DNA of 64,000 bases from Rachycentron canadum (GCA_038496675.1 CM076654.1:6942612-7006611); one strand, 5' to 3'; counted from the stretch's first letter, positions 34,366 through 47,390 are shown. The notes: generated from the letters alone by a model not told the origin. Made by a program: numbers and translations.

Positions 34366-36660
34366 TGCTGGTGGGGGGGGTGGTTCTGGGTTTACAAACT
34401 GTGGCTGTTTGTGTTCCAGCTCTTTGAGCGTGTGTAAGGTATCTCTGCCATCAACTTTGCTTCAGTGAGTTCACTTCACTTCCAAGCTCTGCTTCTTTGG
34501 CCTCCTGAACAAAACGGCCCACACTTCACCCCATGCAGATCACTTCACCCCTTCACCCCATGCATATCACAGCACAGTGTTTACAAAGGTGCAGCTCTCT
34601 CAAAGACTGATGCTGGAGGTTCGATGCTTGGTGCAGGCCACATGTAATGGAATCTCCTATAATCCTTGTAGTTTTTTTTTTTGTTTTTTTTTCATTTAAT
34701 GTATTTGGTCCTTTTTAACTACTCCTTTCTTTTATTTTCCACTCGCTTTTTACATTATTTCAGCAATGTAAGCTGAATAAGTTAAGTTTCCATATTTAAA
34801 ACAACTGCTTTATTACAGTTATGGATATTTGACAACATGGAATATTTGACCTTAGCCCCACTTTTCCTTGCAGTGTTTTCACTTAAGTCCTGGCACTGGT
34901 TGGGGTGGTGGTTTTTTTTCATGGAGAGGTAAATGGAAAACCCATATTCAGTTCTAACTTGTTTTACTTAAATTTGAAAAAAAAAAAAAAAAATTCTCAA
35001 TCAAAACAAAGAGTCTGAAATGTGTTGGTGTTTCAGTGTGTTCCCCAAGGACTCAAGGGCTTGAATGTATATGTTGTTGTGATTTTAGGCTTTTTAAACA
35101 AACTCTGTAAGGTCCAAAGTAAAATTTCTTTTTATACTTGACTATTTTCCACTCCACTATATTCTTTACACTTAGGCCCGAAGGGAGCTCCTTACTCCTG
35201 ATGTGTGCTGACCATATTTCTCACAGGCATTTGTTTTGGCCTTGGCTCCATGCGAGCTTGTGCAGAGAGTGATGTAGAAACGGTTGGACAGTTGGAATGG
35301 CTGAGACGGAGGAGGAGGCACTGAGATGGAAAGTTCATTTGAAAGGATTTGGAAATAATCCCCTAAAGTTACCACAGGGTATTCGATGGAATGGGCTCCA
35401 CCTCGACTCCCCTCTGTGTTCCTGCCATAGCTTGGGAGGACATTTGTTTAGAAGGTAGTTATAAAAGAAGTGTGTTGCTGATAGTTATTCTCGCTTGGAA
35501 TGTGATCTGGTGTTGTAAGTTCCTTCTCTGCTCTGCAGACGATGCTGTCTTCCTCCCCCTTCCTCACGTGGCTGCTCGCTCTCCGAATTCATGCCATTCC
35601 GAGGAGACGCCAGTGACACGCCGAAGCAAAGATCATTGATTTTGCATCTCTCTCATTAGCTGCTTGGGCGATGCCAGGAGACTTTCAAGAAACTCCTGTT
35701 GTTTTTCTCCCGTCTATTTCAGCTGCCACTTTGATTTCATCATGCAAGACCTCTGCTGAGTTCACAACCCTTTGAAATGAGAAAAAGGCCTGTAATCCAG
35801 TTACTCAAGCTGCGGCCCGACTCCTCAGGTCCTGAGAGAAAACCTGCAGCACTAATCCCACTGTCACCAAGAGAACGCTTTGCTACCTGACTGTTTGTGG
35901 CAGCCATTTGATATATTCCCTGTTTAAAATGTTGCTGTTGAGTATTTAACAAAGGGGGTCACAAAGTGTTGCACGCTGGTTTTGTTAGTTGTGCTGCAGT
36001 GCTTATATGGCCAGTGTAGTGTTGGAAAAATCAAAAAGACGATGCAAAAAAAACAAAAAACAAACTAAGCCCACAGTAATTTAGCTGCAGAAGAATAGAA
36101 ATGTTGGTTTGCTTGGGACAAAGGCTGCAAATATGATTTTTTTTTTTTTTTAAATAAAAGATTTAAAGAGCTTTTCTCATGAATAGAGTTAATATGATCT
36201 ACATATGTTGAGAATTGCATCCATCATTGTCAAATTACTGTCCCACATGCGTAAAAATATTTTAACAGTACAAATCACATTTACCAAAAACAAAGAACTC
36301 CCTTATTCAGCTTTTTTGTAATGAGCATGTAGTTAATGGGGAAAAAGAGGGAATATTTTGACCTGGATTGTTTTCACCATGGTAAAGGGATCATCAGTGA
36401 CTCAGAAGAAACATTACTTTGAAATGAAACTTTCAGTATTTTGGCAGAAATTCTGACTCACTGTGCGTTTAGGAAAAACTGAAAAGTTTTACATGTTTAC
36501 ATTTTATAGTAGTTGTAGTATGGTAGTTAAAGTAGGTAAGATGTTGGTAATGAAGCTACAAAAAATAATTTCAAAAGACTGCTTAATGGAAAAAAAAAAA
36601 CTTGTTCCCTGATTTGTCGTTGATCATCCATTTAAAGTTATGTGTGAAGCCTAGTATTCT

Positions 36661-36908
36661 CTATCCTTTAGCTCCTTTTTTGGTCTCCACCAACTCCTAA
36701 TGGAAATATCTGACTCTCCACCCTATTCACCAGTGAGTCACTAACTGTGGTGGTTTGTTTCTGGGGGGGGGGGGGCAGGGATGATAGAGCTCTTTTACTG
36801 GAAACAGCTGCCTGCTGTTGCTGAAAAAGATCATTAGGGTGAGAGTGAAGCAAAACAGTAAATTTATGGGCTCAACAGCCAAACAATGACCTGAAACCAG
36901 CAAAATGG
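36661..36908 (+). repeat. dispersed repeat family J, copy J1 (longest)
   Basis: It contains, in order, TTTTTTGGTCTCCACCAACT, AATGGAAATATCTGAC, TATTCACCAGTGAGTCACTA, AGAGCTCTTTTACTGGAAAC and AACAGCCAAACAATGACCTG, as in the family I recognise from other fishes. A 12-14 nt G run interrupts it near 36763. The minus-strand open frame 36668-36853 is a by-product. Confidence 0.65.
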
Positions 36909-38471
36909 TTCTAGCCCCCCCCCCATCCCTTATAGATAAGCATATAGATAAAGGATTGATGGTTTATCATTACATGAAGATACAGGAAGTGGAGTCATGT
37001 GGTGATATCCAGATATTATCTGTTGATATTTGCTCCAACCGTCAGTGTACAACATGCACACGGCATAAGTCATACCAGGAAGAGTGTGTGACCTGGGATT
37101 GATCCCAAACTTGAACTGTTATTATTGGTGTAAACATGTTGAAGTATGTAGTTTAATTTCCAAGCTGTTTCTCTAACCTTAAGTGAATACTTATTTTAAA
37201 CCAAACAATCTCTCACTGAATTTAACCAAGCTCATTTTGTGCACAAAACTTCACAATGTCGCATCATAAAGCCAGTTCATTCTTCAACAGTTTTAGACAA
37301 ACAATGTCCTGCTGACAGATGGAAAACACTTCTGAGTGTTGTTCTTAATGGACAAACAACATATTTTAAGTGAGTAATAGTTTTATTATAGCACCTTTGT
37401 GTCTTTATGCTTTTGTTCTTAACCTAAACGTCTTGGAATTGATCGGCCCCATTAACACTCCGCAGATATGCTACAGTCATTTGCTGCAGTAAATTCTGCT
37501 TTATAGCCCTTTAATTGAGGTGTTAAACAGTTTCCTCTGCCTCTGTCCGCCTGGCTGCTGAGGCTCTTCACCCTCCATCAGCCTGTAACAGCCTGTGGGT
37601 CCAGCTGCTTTGCGGGCCCAGGGGGGACATTCCCAGCGTGTTCACACATCACTGGAGGAGCTGGAGTGTTTGCCTTTCACTTTGACCACAACACAAACAA
37701 CTTCACCCACAAATAAACAAAACACGAGGCAGGGGCCACAAGTGCAGCAGGATGCAGTCCAAGAGGCGCTGCGACAACGAGTCAGGGCCGCCTGTTTGTG
37801 CGCTTGTGTTTGTGTTTACATGCGTGTAGGTGTGGGTGTGTATGTAAATGCCCTCATGTGCCACTGGAAGTTTGAGGAATGCAGGGAGGTTCCTTAGTAA
37901 TCTGATTGTTTTTCTTTTTTCATAGAGATAGATGCACCCAGGATGGCTTGCCACTGATCTCTTTTTCCCAGCACGATTACCCATAACACACCTCTACCTT
38001 CAAAAGCCTCCTCTATCTGTGCACTTTTGAGAGGCCTCCACAATTCAAGGAATAAGAGGAGAGGGGCAGAGGAAAGGGAGGGGGGAGACAGAGAAAGAGA
38101 AAGAGACAGAGAGAGGAAAACACAAAACTTGCTGACACGGGGCATAACTTAATTTCCACGGTAGGGGGACAGCTGTGCAGTGTAATCTGCCATGGCAGCC
38201 CATTCAGACTTCAATGGCAGGCTTGACCCGCCAAGGAAAACTCGAACTGCAGCCAGCCCCTGCTCAGTGAAGGAGATGGTGACCGGGCCACCATTTATGG
38301 GCTTGTCTTAAAGAAACATACCCCTCTTGCTTGTTATTGATAACACCCCACCCCCCCACCAGCCCCAAGACACACACATACACATACAAAGACGCACACA
38401 CATTCAAGGCAGTGGAATCTTCTCTGCCATAAAGTCCACATGAATTTTTTTTTTTTTTTGGGGGGGGGATC
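36909..38471. other. intergenic, no gene recognised
   Basis: Mixed unique sequence with a degenerate GT stretch (about 37797-37850) and a GA-rich stretch (38055-38120). A T13G9 run ends it (38447-38468). No supported gene. Confidence 0.55.
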
Positions 38472-39092
38472 ATGTTGCAGTGGTCTTTGTGTAAAGCCTC
38501 ACAATTATCACCATTTGTGGCAAAAGTAGATTTCTTTCCAGAAATGTTGTCTCTGTGGAGGAATGTGTTAGTGCCATTGCTTAACCATCCTGCTGCAACC
38601 ATCCATACAACAATAAAGTCTCTTCCTGCACAGAGAAAAAATACCTTCACTCAGATGTTTAGTGTTCTTAAAGCTACCATGTGCTTGTTTTTGACCAGGA
38701 GGGATGTAATTGATGTGATGAGTTGTGTGTTTAGAATAAAGCACTGTGACCCAAAAAATTTTTTTAAAAAAGCAAAAAGCCGTCATTTGCTGCTTCCATT
38801 GCTGAGTTTTAGGGCAATGCAAAGTGATGTTATGCAGCAACAGCGTCTGTTGGTCATTGGTCAGGTACGTGCCAATGCAAATCAAGCTCATAGATCTATT
38901 CCTGTGGAGTTTTCTGGTCAACAACCAGACGTTGCGTGCACATTAAAATTTTCTCACCAAAATGCATCATTGAGGTTCCTTATCATTTGTGAAGCTTTTG
39001 CTTTAAATATTTTAAAGCCAACATTCATTACATATGTTTACATACTAGCAGTCGTCTCCCTCGCACCAACTGTTGATCAAAAAAATGACTAA
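38472..39092 (+). other. 206-codon open reading frame of unknown nature
   Basis: It begins at an ATG right after a T/G homopolymer run and ends with TGA. It is by far the longest open frame besides gas1. At this base composition I estimate roughly 0.01 such frames by chance in a window of this size. The conceptual protein has no signal peptide at its start, one hydrophobic patch near the end (FITYVYILAVVSLAP) and no motif I recognise. There is no obvious Kozak context, CpG island or nearby polyadenylation signal, and 118- and 128-codon frames lie opposite. It may be part of an old transposable element, a rapidly evolving or decayed coding exon, or chance. I do not claim a gene. Confidence 0.2.
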
Positions 39093-42000
39093 ATAAAATA
39101 AAACAGTGCTCAACAGCTCTACTAGTGGTCAAATACTACACAGATCACCTTTTTAACTGGACTTCTTGGATTACATTTGGATCATGAAGTGGCACGTTCT
39201 CACCAATGCAACATTATGCGTGTGCTATTTTCAGGTTTAAAACACAATGTCTCATGTGCCACCAGTTCAGTACAGATGCATGGATTAGCTGACGAGTCAA
39301 TTCAGGAAAATTCAGCAGCTCTTATGATAATTGTTTGTCATTTTTTAGGTCATTTTCTGGTTCCATCTTCTTAAATCTGAGAATTAAGTATTTTAGGGTT
39401 TTGACATCACTGTGCTCTCTCGGCCACAGGGGTGGTCGTGATGGTGATCGAGCTTAAAGATGCGACAAACCAGCAGAATGATATTAGAATTATCTGACGT
39501 CTCTATCATAGGTTCCTTTCACACGTGACGTATTTGGAAAACAATTCAACGTGAGCTAGATAGCATGGTGGATGAGGAGTAGTTGGATCATGCACGCTCA
39601 GCTATTTCTCAGAGTAAAGCTATATGTAAACTTTATATGACAGCAGTCAGGTAACATGGTAGCAACAACCCCACTCATGTGCATCCCACAAGGTCCCGAG
39701 ACTTTAACGGTTATAGAAGGCAGACACATTAAACGTAAAAGGAACTAGAATAGAAAGAGGGGGTCAGCTACACGCGCTTAAATACACATCTTTGATTTGA
39801 CACAGAGTTTGTGTTTTTGAAGAGCTGATGCAGCTCAAAGGAAATTGTCACTTTAATGGGTGTGATGTGGTATTAAGTCACTTTCACACTGTTTTCTCTT
39901 TTTAAAAAAACTCTGTCAGTGTTAATTTAACATTTTGCAGTCTTGAATTAATCAACCAGCAAAAGGCAACTCAGGCAAAAATATACAAACAGGAAATGTG
40001 CTTTCACCCTGAAATGAATAATGAGGCTGTAGCTTGGGAGTTGTGAGGAGTTAATAGTTTGGCCATGGAAGTCAATAGGAACTGGGGTCTCACTCCATTA
40101 AGCTGACCCCCAGGGCCACGTATTCATCCCTCACACATTCATTTCCTCTTTTATGCTTGCTCTCTTTTCACAGCGACGGGCAGGCAGCAGTGCGGGCTCA
40201 TGCAGAACAGCCTCTGTACAGACTGTAGGTCATAAATATGTTAGGTCGGTGTGTGTGAGCTGATGTGGCTTTGTTAACCCAAACACAAATGGGAGCCTTC
40301 AAAGTAATTAATGAAAAGACGGGCGTGGGACAGAGGAAGCTGTGCGAGGTACTGATCACAACACTGGCTCCCAGGTTTATCCCTCATCACACACAGTCTC
40401 AGTGAGCCTCTTTAAGTGTATTTTTGTGTTTTTATCTCACCTCTTGAATGTGCATTTATAGGTCTCAATGTAATTATAGATATAATATGCATTGGGATAA
40501 TTTTTAAAACCCTTATAAACTTAAAGAAACATGCTTTTAATGTAGTCTCACCTCGTATGGTTATATCATGATTGTATACGTAGATTTCTTAGTGGCAACA
40601 ATTCCTTATGTGTTCGGTAGATTAGTAAATGATCCACATGAGCTCAGTGTGTCATTCAAAACACGGGTTTAGATCTCCATTCTTCCTGTTGTGCTCCCTG
40701 CAGTGGCATTTGTAAACATCCTCAAGTGAAATCCCGAGAGCAAACACATCCACAAGCCTTCAGCAGGCGGCACTTCACCCTTCAGCTGAAAGAGCCTCAT
40801 GGAGCAGAGGACGTCTCTGTTTGAAGTCCAACAAGTGGCAGTAAAAGAAGTGCTGAGTTTAACTTGAAACAGGAAGCAATTACTTGATTTAAAGGGACAT
40901 ATTTAAAGTGAGCACAAATGTGTTCATGCTGCTTTTGTTTTTTTTTGTTTTTTTTTATGGTTGTATTTTTTAATGTTGTAATCTGCAGTTACTGAATACC
41001 CTTTATGTGATTTTGGATCTCCAAACAAACAATCCATAACCAATAAAAGTAAGCGTAACATTTGTGATGCACTAAATTGAAATCTCCTCCCAAAATAACG
41101 AAAGACTTTCTTTCATGACAGTCGTTCAGTCGTGTCCTAAACTGTGAAGTTACAAAGGCACCAAACATGATGAATCTGTAATAAACTGGGCTGACATGAG
41201 CTAAACACATAATGAATAATCCCACTCCGGCTGCAAAGGCGCTTCACACAATGGTCCAGTTTACCAAAGCAAAGAGCATGGCTGGTGATTCAGGGTCATT
41301 AATAAAGCCCTCTTTGTGCTTCAGTTCATGATGGAGCAGCAAGGTTTTCAGATGTCTCTGCATTGATTCAGGATGACAGATTGAATCCACAAACTGAGTA
41401 AAAAAAAAAAAAAAAAAATGGAGCAGGAAGATTTTCTGGCATTTCTCCTTCTCGGTGCTTGTTGGGAGCAGTGAGGTTTGCAGGTTTAACACTGCTCACC
41501 TGAATGTGTGTCCTTATGTCCCATCAGACCAGCACTGTGATAATGTGTTATAAATTAACATGCATGTTAAACATTCAAAATATGCAAAAAAACAAAAAAA
41601 ACAAAACAACAATTGAAAATGATTAACTGAAGGAGGATAGTGATTATATAAACAAAAATAATACAGCAGAAATCCAGAACTACCACTGCTATTTCCCTGG
41701 ATCATATTTAGCCCCCCCCCCCCCCCCCCCACATGGAAATCCAGTTTAGCAGCTCTCTAGTAAAGTCAAAAAGCTGAGGGAGTCTTTTCCTGAGCTGCTC
41801 ATATGTCATGTTAAAGACAGTGTAGGAACAGCAGAGAGAGGCGGGGCGTACAACAGGGAGTTAGTCATGTCTGGAGGGAGTGAATGTGTGTGTGTATGTG
41901 TGTGTGTGTGTGTTTTGGGGGGGAGGGTGCTGGAGGAGTTGCAAGAACAAGAGGTGAAAGTGATCAGGCTGAAATTTTGGCAGTGGGAGTGTTTGTGTCA

Positions 42001-42333
42001 GCGAAAGTGGGACAGAAAGAAAGAAGCAGGGATGTCGAGAGTGAAACCAAGGGAAATGGCCGCTCATATATGTGGTTCACGACAGTGTATACTGCAAGTG
42101 TAAAGCATGCGTTATCTAAAGCATGTGGCACAGCTTTTTTGGATTCAAATAAAAGTTCAAGGGAATTTGTTTGACATTTTATATACATATAATTATAGAC
42201 ATATAATATACTTTAACCTTTTTTTTTCACTTCTCTTGGTGTCGAAAAGACGGAAAGAAGTCACAGTGCCAAGCCAAGAAATACTCCATTTTTATCCTTG
42301 GTTTTTTATGAGTTATGTTATGTTTAAATGCAC
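39093..42333. other. intergenic, no gene recognised
   Basis: AT-rich, with complex non-repetitive blocks at about 40130-40420. Simple repeats include A 41401-41418, C 41713-41730 and GT 41885-41913. No coding region is supported. Confidence 0.55.
41885..41913. repeat. (GT)n microsatellite with one AT interruption
   Basis: A short GT repeat followed by a G run at about 41917-41925. Confidence 0.9.
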
Positions 42334-42706
42334 TTTAAAGTTGCTATATGTAAGCACTTTAGAAAATTCACAAATTAGCTAAAATGGTTCACAGAATATT
42401 TATTTAGAATTAATAGTTTTGACATCACGTCAAAGACGTCTTCATCCACTGAAGTTAACATGCTAACCAGCTACTTCCGGCCCATCTCATCTGGTAATGC
42501 CACTTCATACCGTAAGAAGCAATAGCGAGTCACTTTAACATCCAGTCTGCCCTCAGGTTAACGTGAGAGGATGAAGAAGGAAACCATAGTGGCAAAGAGA
42601 AGAAGTGAATAACATTTGATGCTGAACTCCAGATTGGTGTTAATGACTGTTAATGCTAACGATGGCTATGTAGCAACAGCAAATACTTACCTATGGCACC
42701 TTTAAA
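42334..42706. mobile_element. MITE-like element with 21-bp terminal inverted repeats
   Basis: The left end (42334-42354) reads TTTAAAGTTGC then TATATGTAAG. The right end (42686-42706) reads CTTACCTATG then GCACCTTTAAA, and its complement matches the left end at 18 of 21 positions. Total length is 373 nt with no coding capacity, as expected for a non-autonomous DNA transposon. Flanking GCAC-type bases may extend the inverted repeat by a few positions, so the true ends and target duplication are ambiguous. Copies ending in AAAGGTGCTATATGTAAG-like words are familiar to me from fish genomes; the superfamily is not assigned. Confidence 0.65.
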
Positions 42707-42721
42707 TGTGCGGATAGATGG

Positions 42722-42888
42722 ATTTTCTACCTTTGGACCGAGCCAGCCATCCTCCTGTTTCCAGTCTTTGTGATAAGATCAGTTACTTTTCTTCTGGGTG
42801 TAGCTTCATCTTAAAGAGACTGACATAAGAGTTCTCATCAATTAGAGAATTAGTGCATTTTGCAAATTTTTGAACCGTATCTTTAAAT
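42722..42888 (+). repeat. decayed teleost dispersed repeat with a GAGCCAG/CCAGTCTTT core
   Basis: The words CTACCTTTGGACCGAGCCAG, CCTGTTTCCAGTCTTTGTGA, GTGTAGCTTCATCTTAA, GTTCTCATCAATTAG and TTTGAACCGTATCTTTAA occur in the order of a very common fish repeat. It directly follows the MITE at 42334-42706, and one may be nested in or adjacent to the other. Confidence 0.6.
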
Positions 42889-45721
42889 CTTCATAGTGGA
42901 ATCTAAAAATGTATACAAAATACAGAAAAACTTTATTATAAATGTGGAAATTGGCATGGACTTTCACACATTCTTAATGTGCTGGATTTTGCAGAGCTGA
43001 GGTCCCTGGTGTGGATCAGTCAGACAGCAGCAGACAGTTCAAAACCCTGAAACTGGATTTGTAGAGAGACGGACGTAAATATTTAGATCAGTGTCTGACC
43101 TACCGCTGCACCTCAGACTGCGGCCAAAGGGATAATATCACTCATACTCAAACTATTTTTTTTTTTTTTTTTCACTATTTGAGCTGAACAATCAGTGTAA
43201 AGTCAGGACAGCGTTGTGGTATATCTAGCATGTCTCGTTTGCTCAATACTCAATAAATGTTTTACAATGAGGGCTACAGTTGAATTTATGAACCAGGCAA
43301 TCAGTTCCAGATTTGCAAAACCAAACAAAATGATATTTGTTTATTTGCTGAATGAAAATGGCGCTGTCTGGTTTTGAGATAGATGACTCCTCTCCCCTTC
43401 AAATTATTAGCTGTGAAGTGTGAGCAGAAAAAAAAAAATAGGTTGAGAAAGTCTTGTTGTTTGTGTGTCTCGCCTTCTGAGCTTTTCTTCCCTCATTTGT
43501 TTGGCACCTCCTCACTGGCAGCTCAGCTGAATACATTAATCATCCCGTGTCTGATTATAGACACAAGTCTCTTAAGTTTTTTTCTGCCCTACTTTTTGGT
43601 AAAAATGTGAGTGCCATTAGATATTGTCTTCTGGTTGGACTATCTTTGCCTGCAGTGACAAATCGTCATGACTTGGAGCAGAACTGACTAATTTCTCTGC
43701 GCCCGTTTCATTTTACAACCGCCCCTGAATGGCGTATCAGCTTCCAGTGGGTCCTTGGCCTTTGTTTGGAGAAAAGGAAACAACAGCTGTTGCTTTCACA
43801 GGATTTATTTTCTAACCCAAGTTCCTTGGGAAAAAAATCTCCCTTTTCTTCTTTAAAACAAAAAAGCAAAACGTCCCCTTGCCAAGGAAACAGCTCCAAC
43901 TCGACACCACCAGTGGACCTTTCTCTCAGTTTCTGACATCCACAAACTTTCTGTCTCTTTGTTTTTTTTCCCCTCTTTCTGTTTGTCTGGGAGAGGAAGC
44001 AGTGGAGAGGGAGAGAAACTCACAGGTTCAGCTCCTTCTTTCACCTGTCTCATTATTAGCAGCGATGAAGGACACAGTCAGGATTCCCTCCAATTATTCT
44101 GTCTGCGAGCCGCCTGTCTCCCTGCGTCCACCTGTTGACGGAGCTGCTAAATGAGTCCTGGGCAGGAATGTTAATCAAAGAATCTGACAAGTTGCTGGTG
44201 ATTTGGCCTTCAGCGTCTCGACGGGCCTCTGGGACAGGTGGCTTTGTCTCTGTGGAGCAGCTCTAATGTCTGGGCTTCGGTGCATTTTGAAGCTTAGTTT
44301 CAAATCTGAATGAGCTTGACAGAAATTATATTTGTCACTGAACCCAAGCCACTTAAACCCACTGAAAATAACCCACAAAGAATTCTCTAATGTGAAAATA
44401 CCCAAACTATTTTAACTTTGGCATAAAAATGGGTTCGAGGAGAAACTGAGGTTGTCAAGCCATTCAAAACTCCCGGTAGTGTCGAGGACCATGTGGCCGT
44501 TTTGTCTGTTTTGGTTTAGAACAGTTGGCAGCATAAAAAAAAAAAAAAAAGGAGAAATAAAACATTTGTCTACAAATTTGGCAGTATCCACTCTGTAATT
44601 TTGGTCTTGACTTGAGCTTTGTCTTGTGTTTGGTTTTAACACCTCTCTGAGAGCTTTTGTTGTCTGTGTATCTTGCATCCAAGCCGCAAAAGCAAGCTGG
44701 CATCCTGAAGCTTTCACTTCTCTTCATCCCCATAAATCAGGATAATTCTTAAAACAAAACAAAAAATGAAAAAAAACAAACAAAAGTTTAGTTTAAAAGA
44801 TGGCAGTTTAAAGATGAAAGATGTCTCCCAATTCCATTTGAGTCATCAATTGCACTTCAAGGCAATAGACTGTGTTGACTTCCCCCTGATGCGTAACATT
44901 AATCCTGGAAATTTGATCCTCTGATTCATTTGTTTGTGGTTCAGCTATCAAGAGTTTTGTTGAACTCTTAACCTGAATTAAAGTTTATTTTAATACTGTA
45001 TCTAAGAAACAGAATAACAATGTTTTTTGCGTGTGCGTGTGTATGTGTGTGTGTGTTTTTCTGTGCCAGCTAGTCAGGCTTTGTGGCATGAGGTGGTGAG
45101 AGCCGCAGCTGGAGGATGGAGTTGTATGATGAGGTTATAGTGGGACAAATTCATCATGCAGCCTCTGCCTCGGGGGCAGAAGAGATCATCATCAAACAAA
45201 ACACAAACTAATTGCGGCGCATTATGGTGCAGGTTCAGCAGCTGAGCAGTTTGATGTGTGCGTGTGTGTGTGCGCGTGTGTGCACCACAGTGTTTAATCC
45301 TAACATTAGCACTTCTTTAGCAAGGCGTGATGCCAAGCGTGTGTATGTTCGGCGGCGGTTAACCAGCCAAAGAAAAGATCCTAATGAGATACCTGTGTAC
45401 ACTCATCAGCTGGGCTTAGCCAGAACATTTGTTCAACAACATAACAACAGTGCTGTCAAAAGCACACCCGCTGCTGCCTTTGATAATATTTGTAGAAAAT
45501 TCCCCTTTAAAAAATAAGCAGCAATTTTCCTGAAACAAAGCCCATTTTCTATGATGGCACATGTACTTTTCTTAAGTGATTTTCAAGTTGAATTGGCTGT
45601 ATTTCCTGCCTCATAAAGCCTTAGTCAATTGAGTTTCCATTTCTTTCTCTGCTGTTTTATTTTTATTGCCATTTCTGTGGCTTTGCAAAGTCAGAATTTT
45701 CCTTTTCTTTTAATGAACTTT
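42889..45721. other. intergenic, no gene recognised
   Basis: T tract 43156-43171, A tract 44537-44552 and imperfect GT runs at 45030-45057 and 45257-45284. No coding region is supported. Confidence 0.55.
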
Positions 45722-45985
45722 AGGGTTAAAACAATTTGTCAATAAATCAGTTAGCTGATCGACAGAAAATGAATTGCCAACTCTTTTTCTTTTTGTTGTT
45801 GTTGTTGTGATGATTTTTGATGCAGCAGGTTCCAGCTGATGCATCTCTAGATCTAATATGTTTCTCAATTCAATATCTTTTGGTTTTTCTGGACTCTCTG
45901 TCAAACAAAACAATTCACAAACTGTGAATTGGAAATAATTGGAAGATAAATGGATAATTAAAGTAATAGTTAAATTAATTAACAT
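45722..45985 (+). repeat. dispersed repeat family A, copy A3, near full length
   Basis: The left part reads TTAGCTGATCGACAGAAAAT then GAATTGCCAACTC. The middle reads AATATCTTTTGGTTTTTCTGG then CAAACAAAACAATTC. The right part reads GGAAATAATTGGAAGATAAA then TGGATAATTAAAGTAATAGTTAA. Both ends and the centre of the family are present, with internal loss. Terminal AAT/ATT-rich words are roughly inverted, which suggests a non-autonomous DNA element. Confidence 0.65.
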
Positions 45986-46734
45986 GCTACCTGCTATTTA
46001 TCATGCAATAAAGTGTGGGAGCTGCTCATATATCTTGGAACCCCCCACAGTGACTGGATCCAGTCTATTTAGCAGCAGATGATGCTAAACCCGAGCTAAT
46101 GAGGACGATATTTCTCCCTAATCTAGCGTGTCTTCATTTTAATAGATTGGAGGCGTTCTTGTTAGATTCTCACTTTGTGTGTCAATGGGCTGCTCTGGGC
46201 TCATCTGCTCGGTCGTTCGGTCTCGTAAGGCGGAGACATGCTGCGTTTACTGAGAGATGAGGTGTGCAGCCGCCATTTGGCCACAGCAAAACTCTGCTCA
46301 ATGTTAATCTTTGTCTGAGTGGGGTCAGTTTGTATTATGAGATGGGGGAGAAATAGAACACAGTTTGTTCAATGCAGAGCTCCTCCTCTGTAAAGCCCCG
46401 TTTTGTGTGCGTGTGTGTTTTTGTTTTTTACCACTGCTGGTGTCCAACCTCAAGTGTTTACTAAAAGTCAAATTACCGAGATCATTTGCAGAGTCTGTCA
46501 TGTTGTCATCACGGTTTCCCTCAAACCACTGTACAAACAGTCTCTGCATAAAGACATTTGTGTTATGATAAAGCTGGGCCACTAGCATTTGGAAAACATC
46601 TTTTGGGAGCCTCGACTCTGTGATGAATTTACGCACATTAGCACACAAAGGCTAATCTTCTAAATGTGTTGTGTCCTGTGCTTCTGCAGCTCAAGTATAA
46701 TTGTATTATAGTCAGAAAGGAATGTTTTATAAAT

Positions 46735-46915
46735 GCTCACGCTGCAACAATTATTTGATTATTAGCATTTAGTCAACATTTTAGCAACATTAGCATTTAG
46801 ATAGTCAACAGAAATTAAGATAATAACTCTTTGATAATTGATATATTTAATTTTTCAAATAAAAATATCAAACATTTGGTGCCTCCTGATTCTCAAATGT
46901 AAGTTGTTTTTTTTT
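46735..46915 (+). repeat. dispersed repeat family A, copy A4 (left part)
   Basis: It starts at GCTGCAACAATTATTTG and runs through AGTCAACAGAAATTAAG, CTTTGATAATTG, TTCAAATAAAAATATCAAAC and TTCTCAAATGTAAG. A local duplication repeats TAGCATTTAG(AT)AGTCAAC. It ends before the middle of the family. Confidence 0.6.
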
Positions 46916-47290
46916 TTTAACAGGCTGTACTTGATTCCACCTCTTGCTCTAAGAGAAAACTATGATCACATAAATCAATAGTGGAAAATTCTAAGTTGCA
47001 GCCATAATACACTGTCATGTCTTATAAATACATTTTCTATAAAACTGTTATTTTATTTTATCTGTAGCCTTTACTGGATGTCAGTGTTGGTCCATTTCAG
47101 TCTGATACTATCACTTAGCTTGGAGCACTGTTGTAAATTAAAGCCTCACACAGCCTCTAGCTTGACTGCAGACATTTTGCGTTGTTGATTTGTTACTTTT
47201 ATCGGCTGTAAAACAGACCTATGTACTTTTAAATGAAAATTGCTGCAAAATGGATTTGTGGATCAATGAAACTGAGATTACTGACAAATC

Positions 47291-47390
47291 TGTCTGACTA
47301 ACTGTCCAAAACCCAAAGATATTCAATTTACAATAGTATAATACGGAGAAAAAGTCAGCCAACCCTTATATTGGAGAAGCTAGTACCAGT
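47291..47390 (-). repeat. dispersed repeat family A, copy A5, minus orientation
   Basis: TGTCCAAAACCCAAAGATAT, then TCAATTTACAATAGTATAA, then TTGGAGAAGCTAGTACCAG is the complement of the middle of copy A2. The opposite orientation to A4, about 400 nt away, suggests two insertions or a rearranged copy. Confidence 0.6.

Larger units (their letters stand above)
31850..36660. other. intergenic downstream of gas1
   Basis: The first part may belong to a longer gas1 3' UTR (AATAAA at 32972). After that I recognise no gene. Simple repeats are C16 followed by A9 (33718-33742), (TCC)8 (33928-33952), A tracts (34069-34086, 34977-34993), GT (34306-34365) and a short tandem duplication at 34524-34570. 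Confidence 0.55.
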
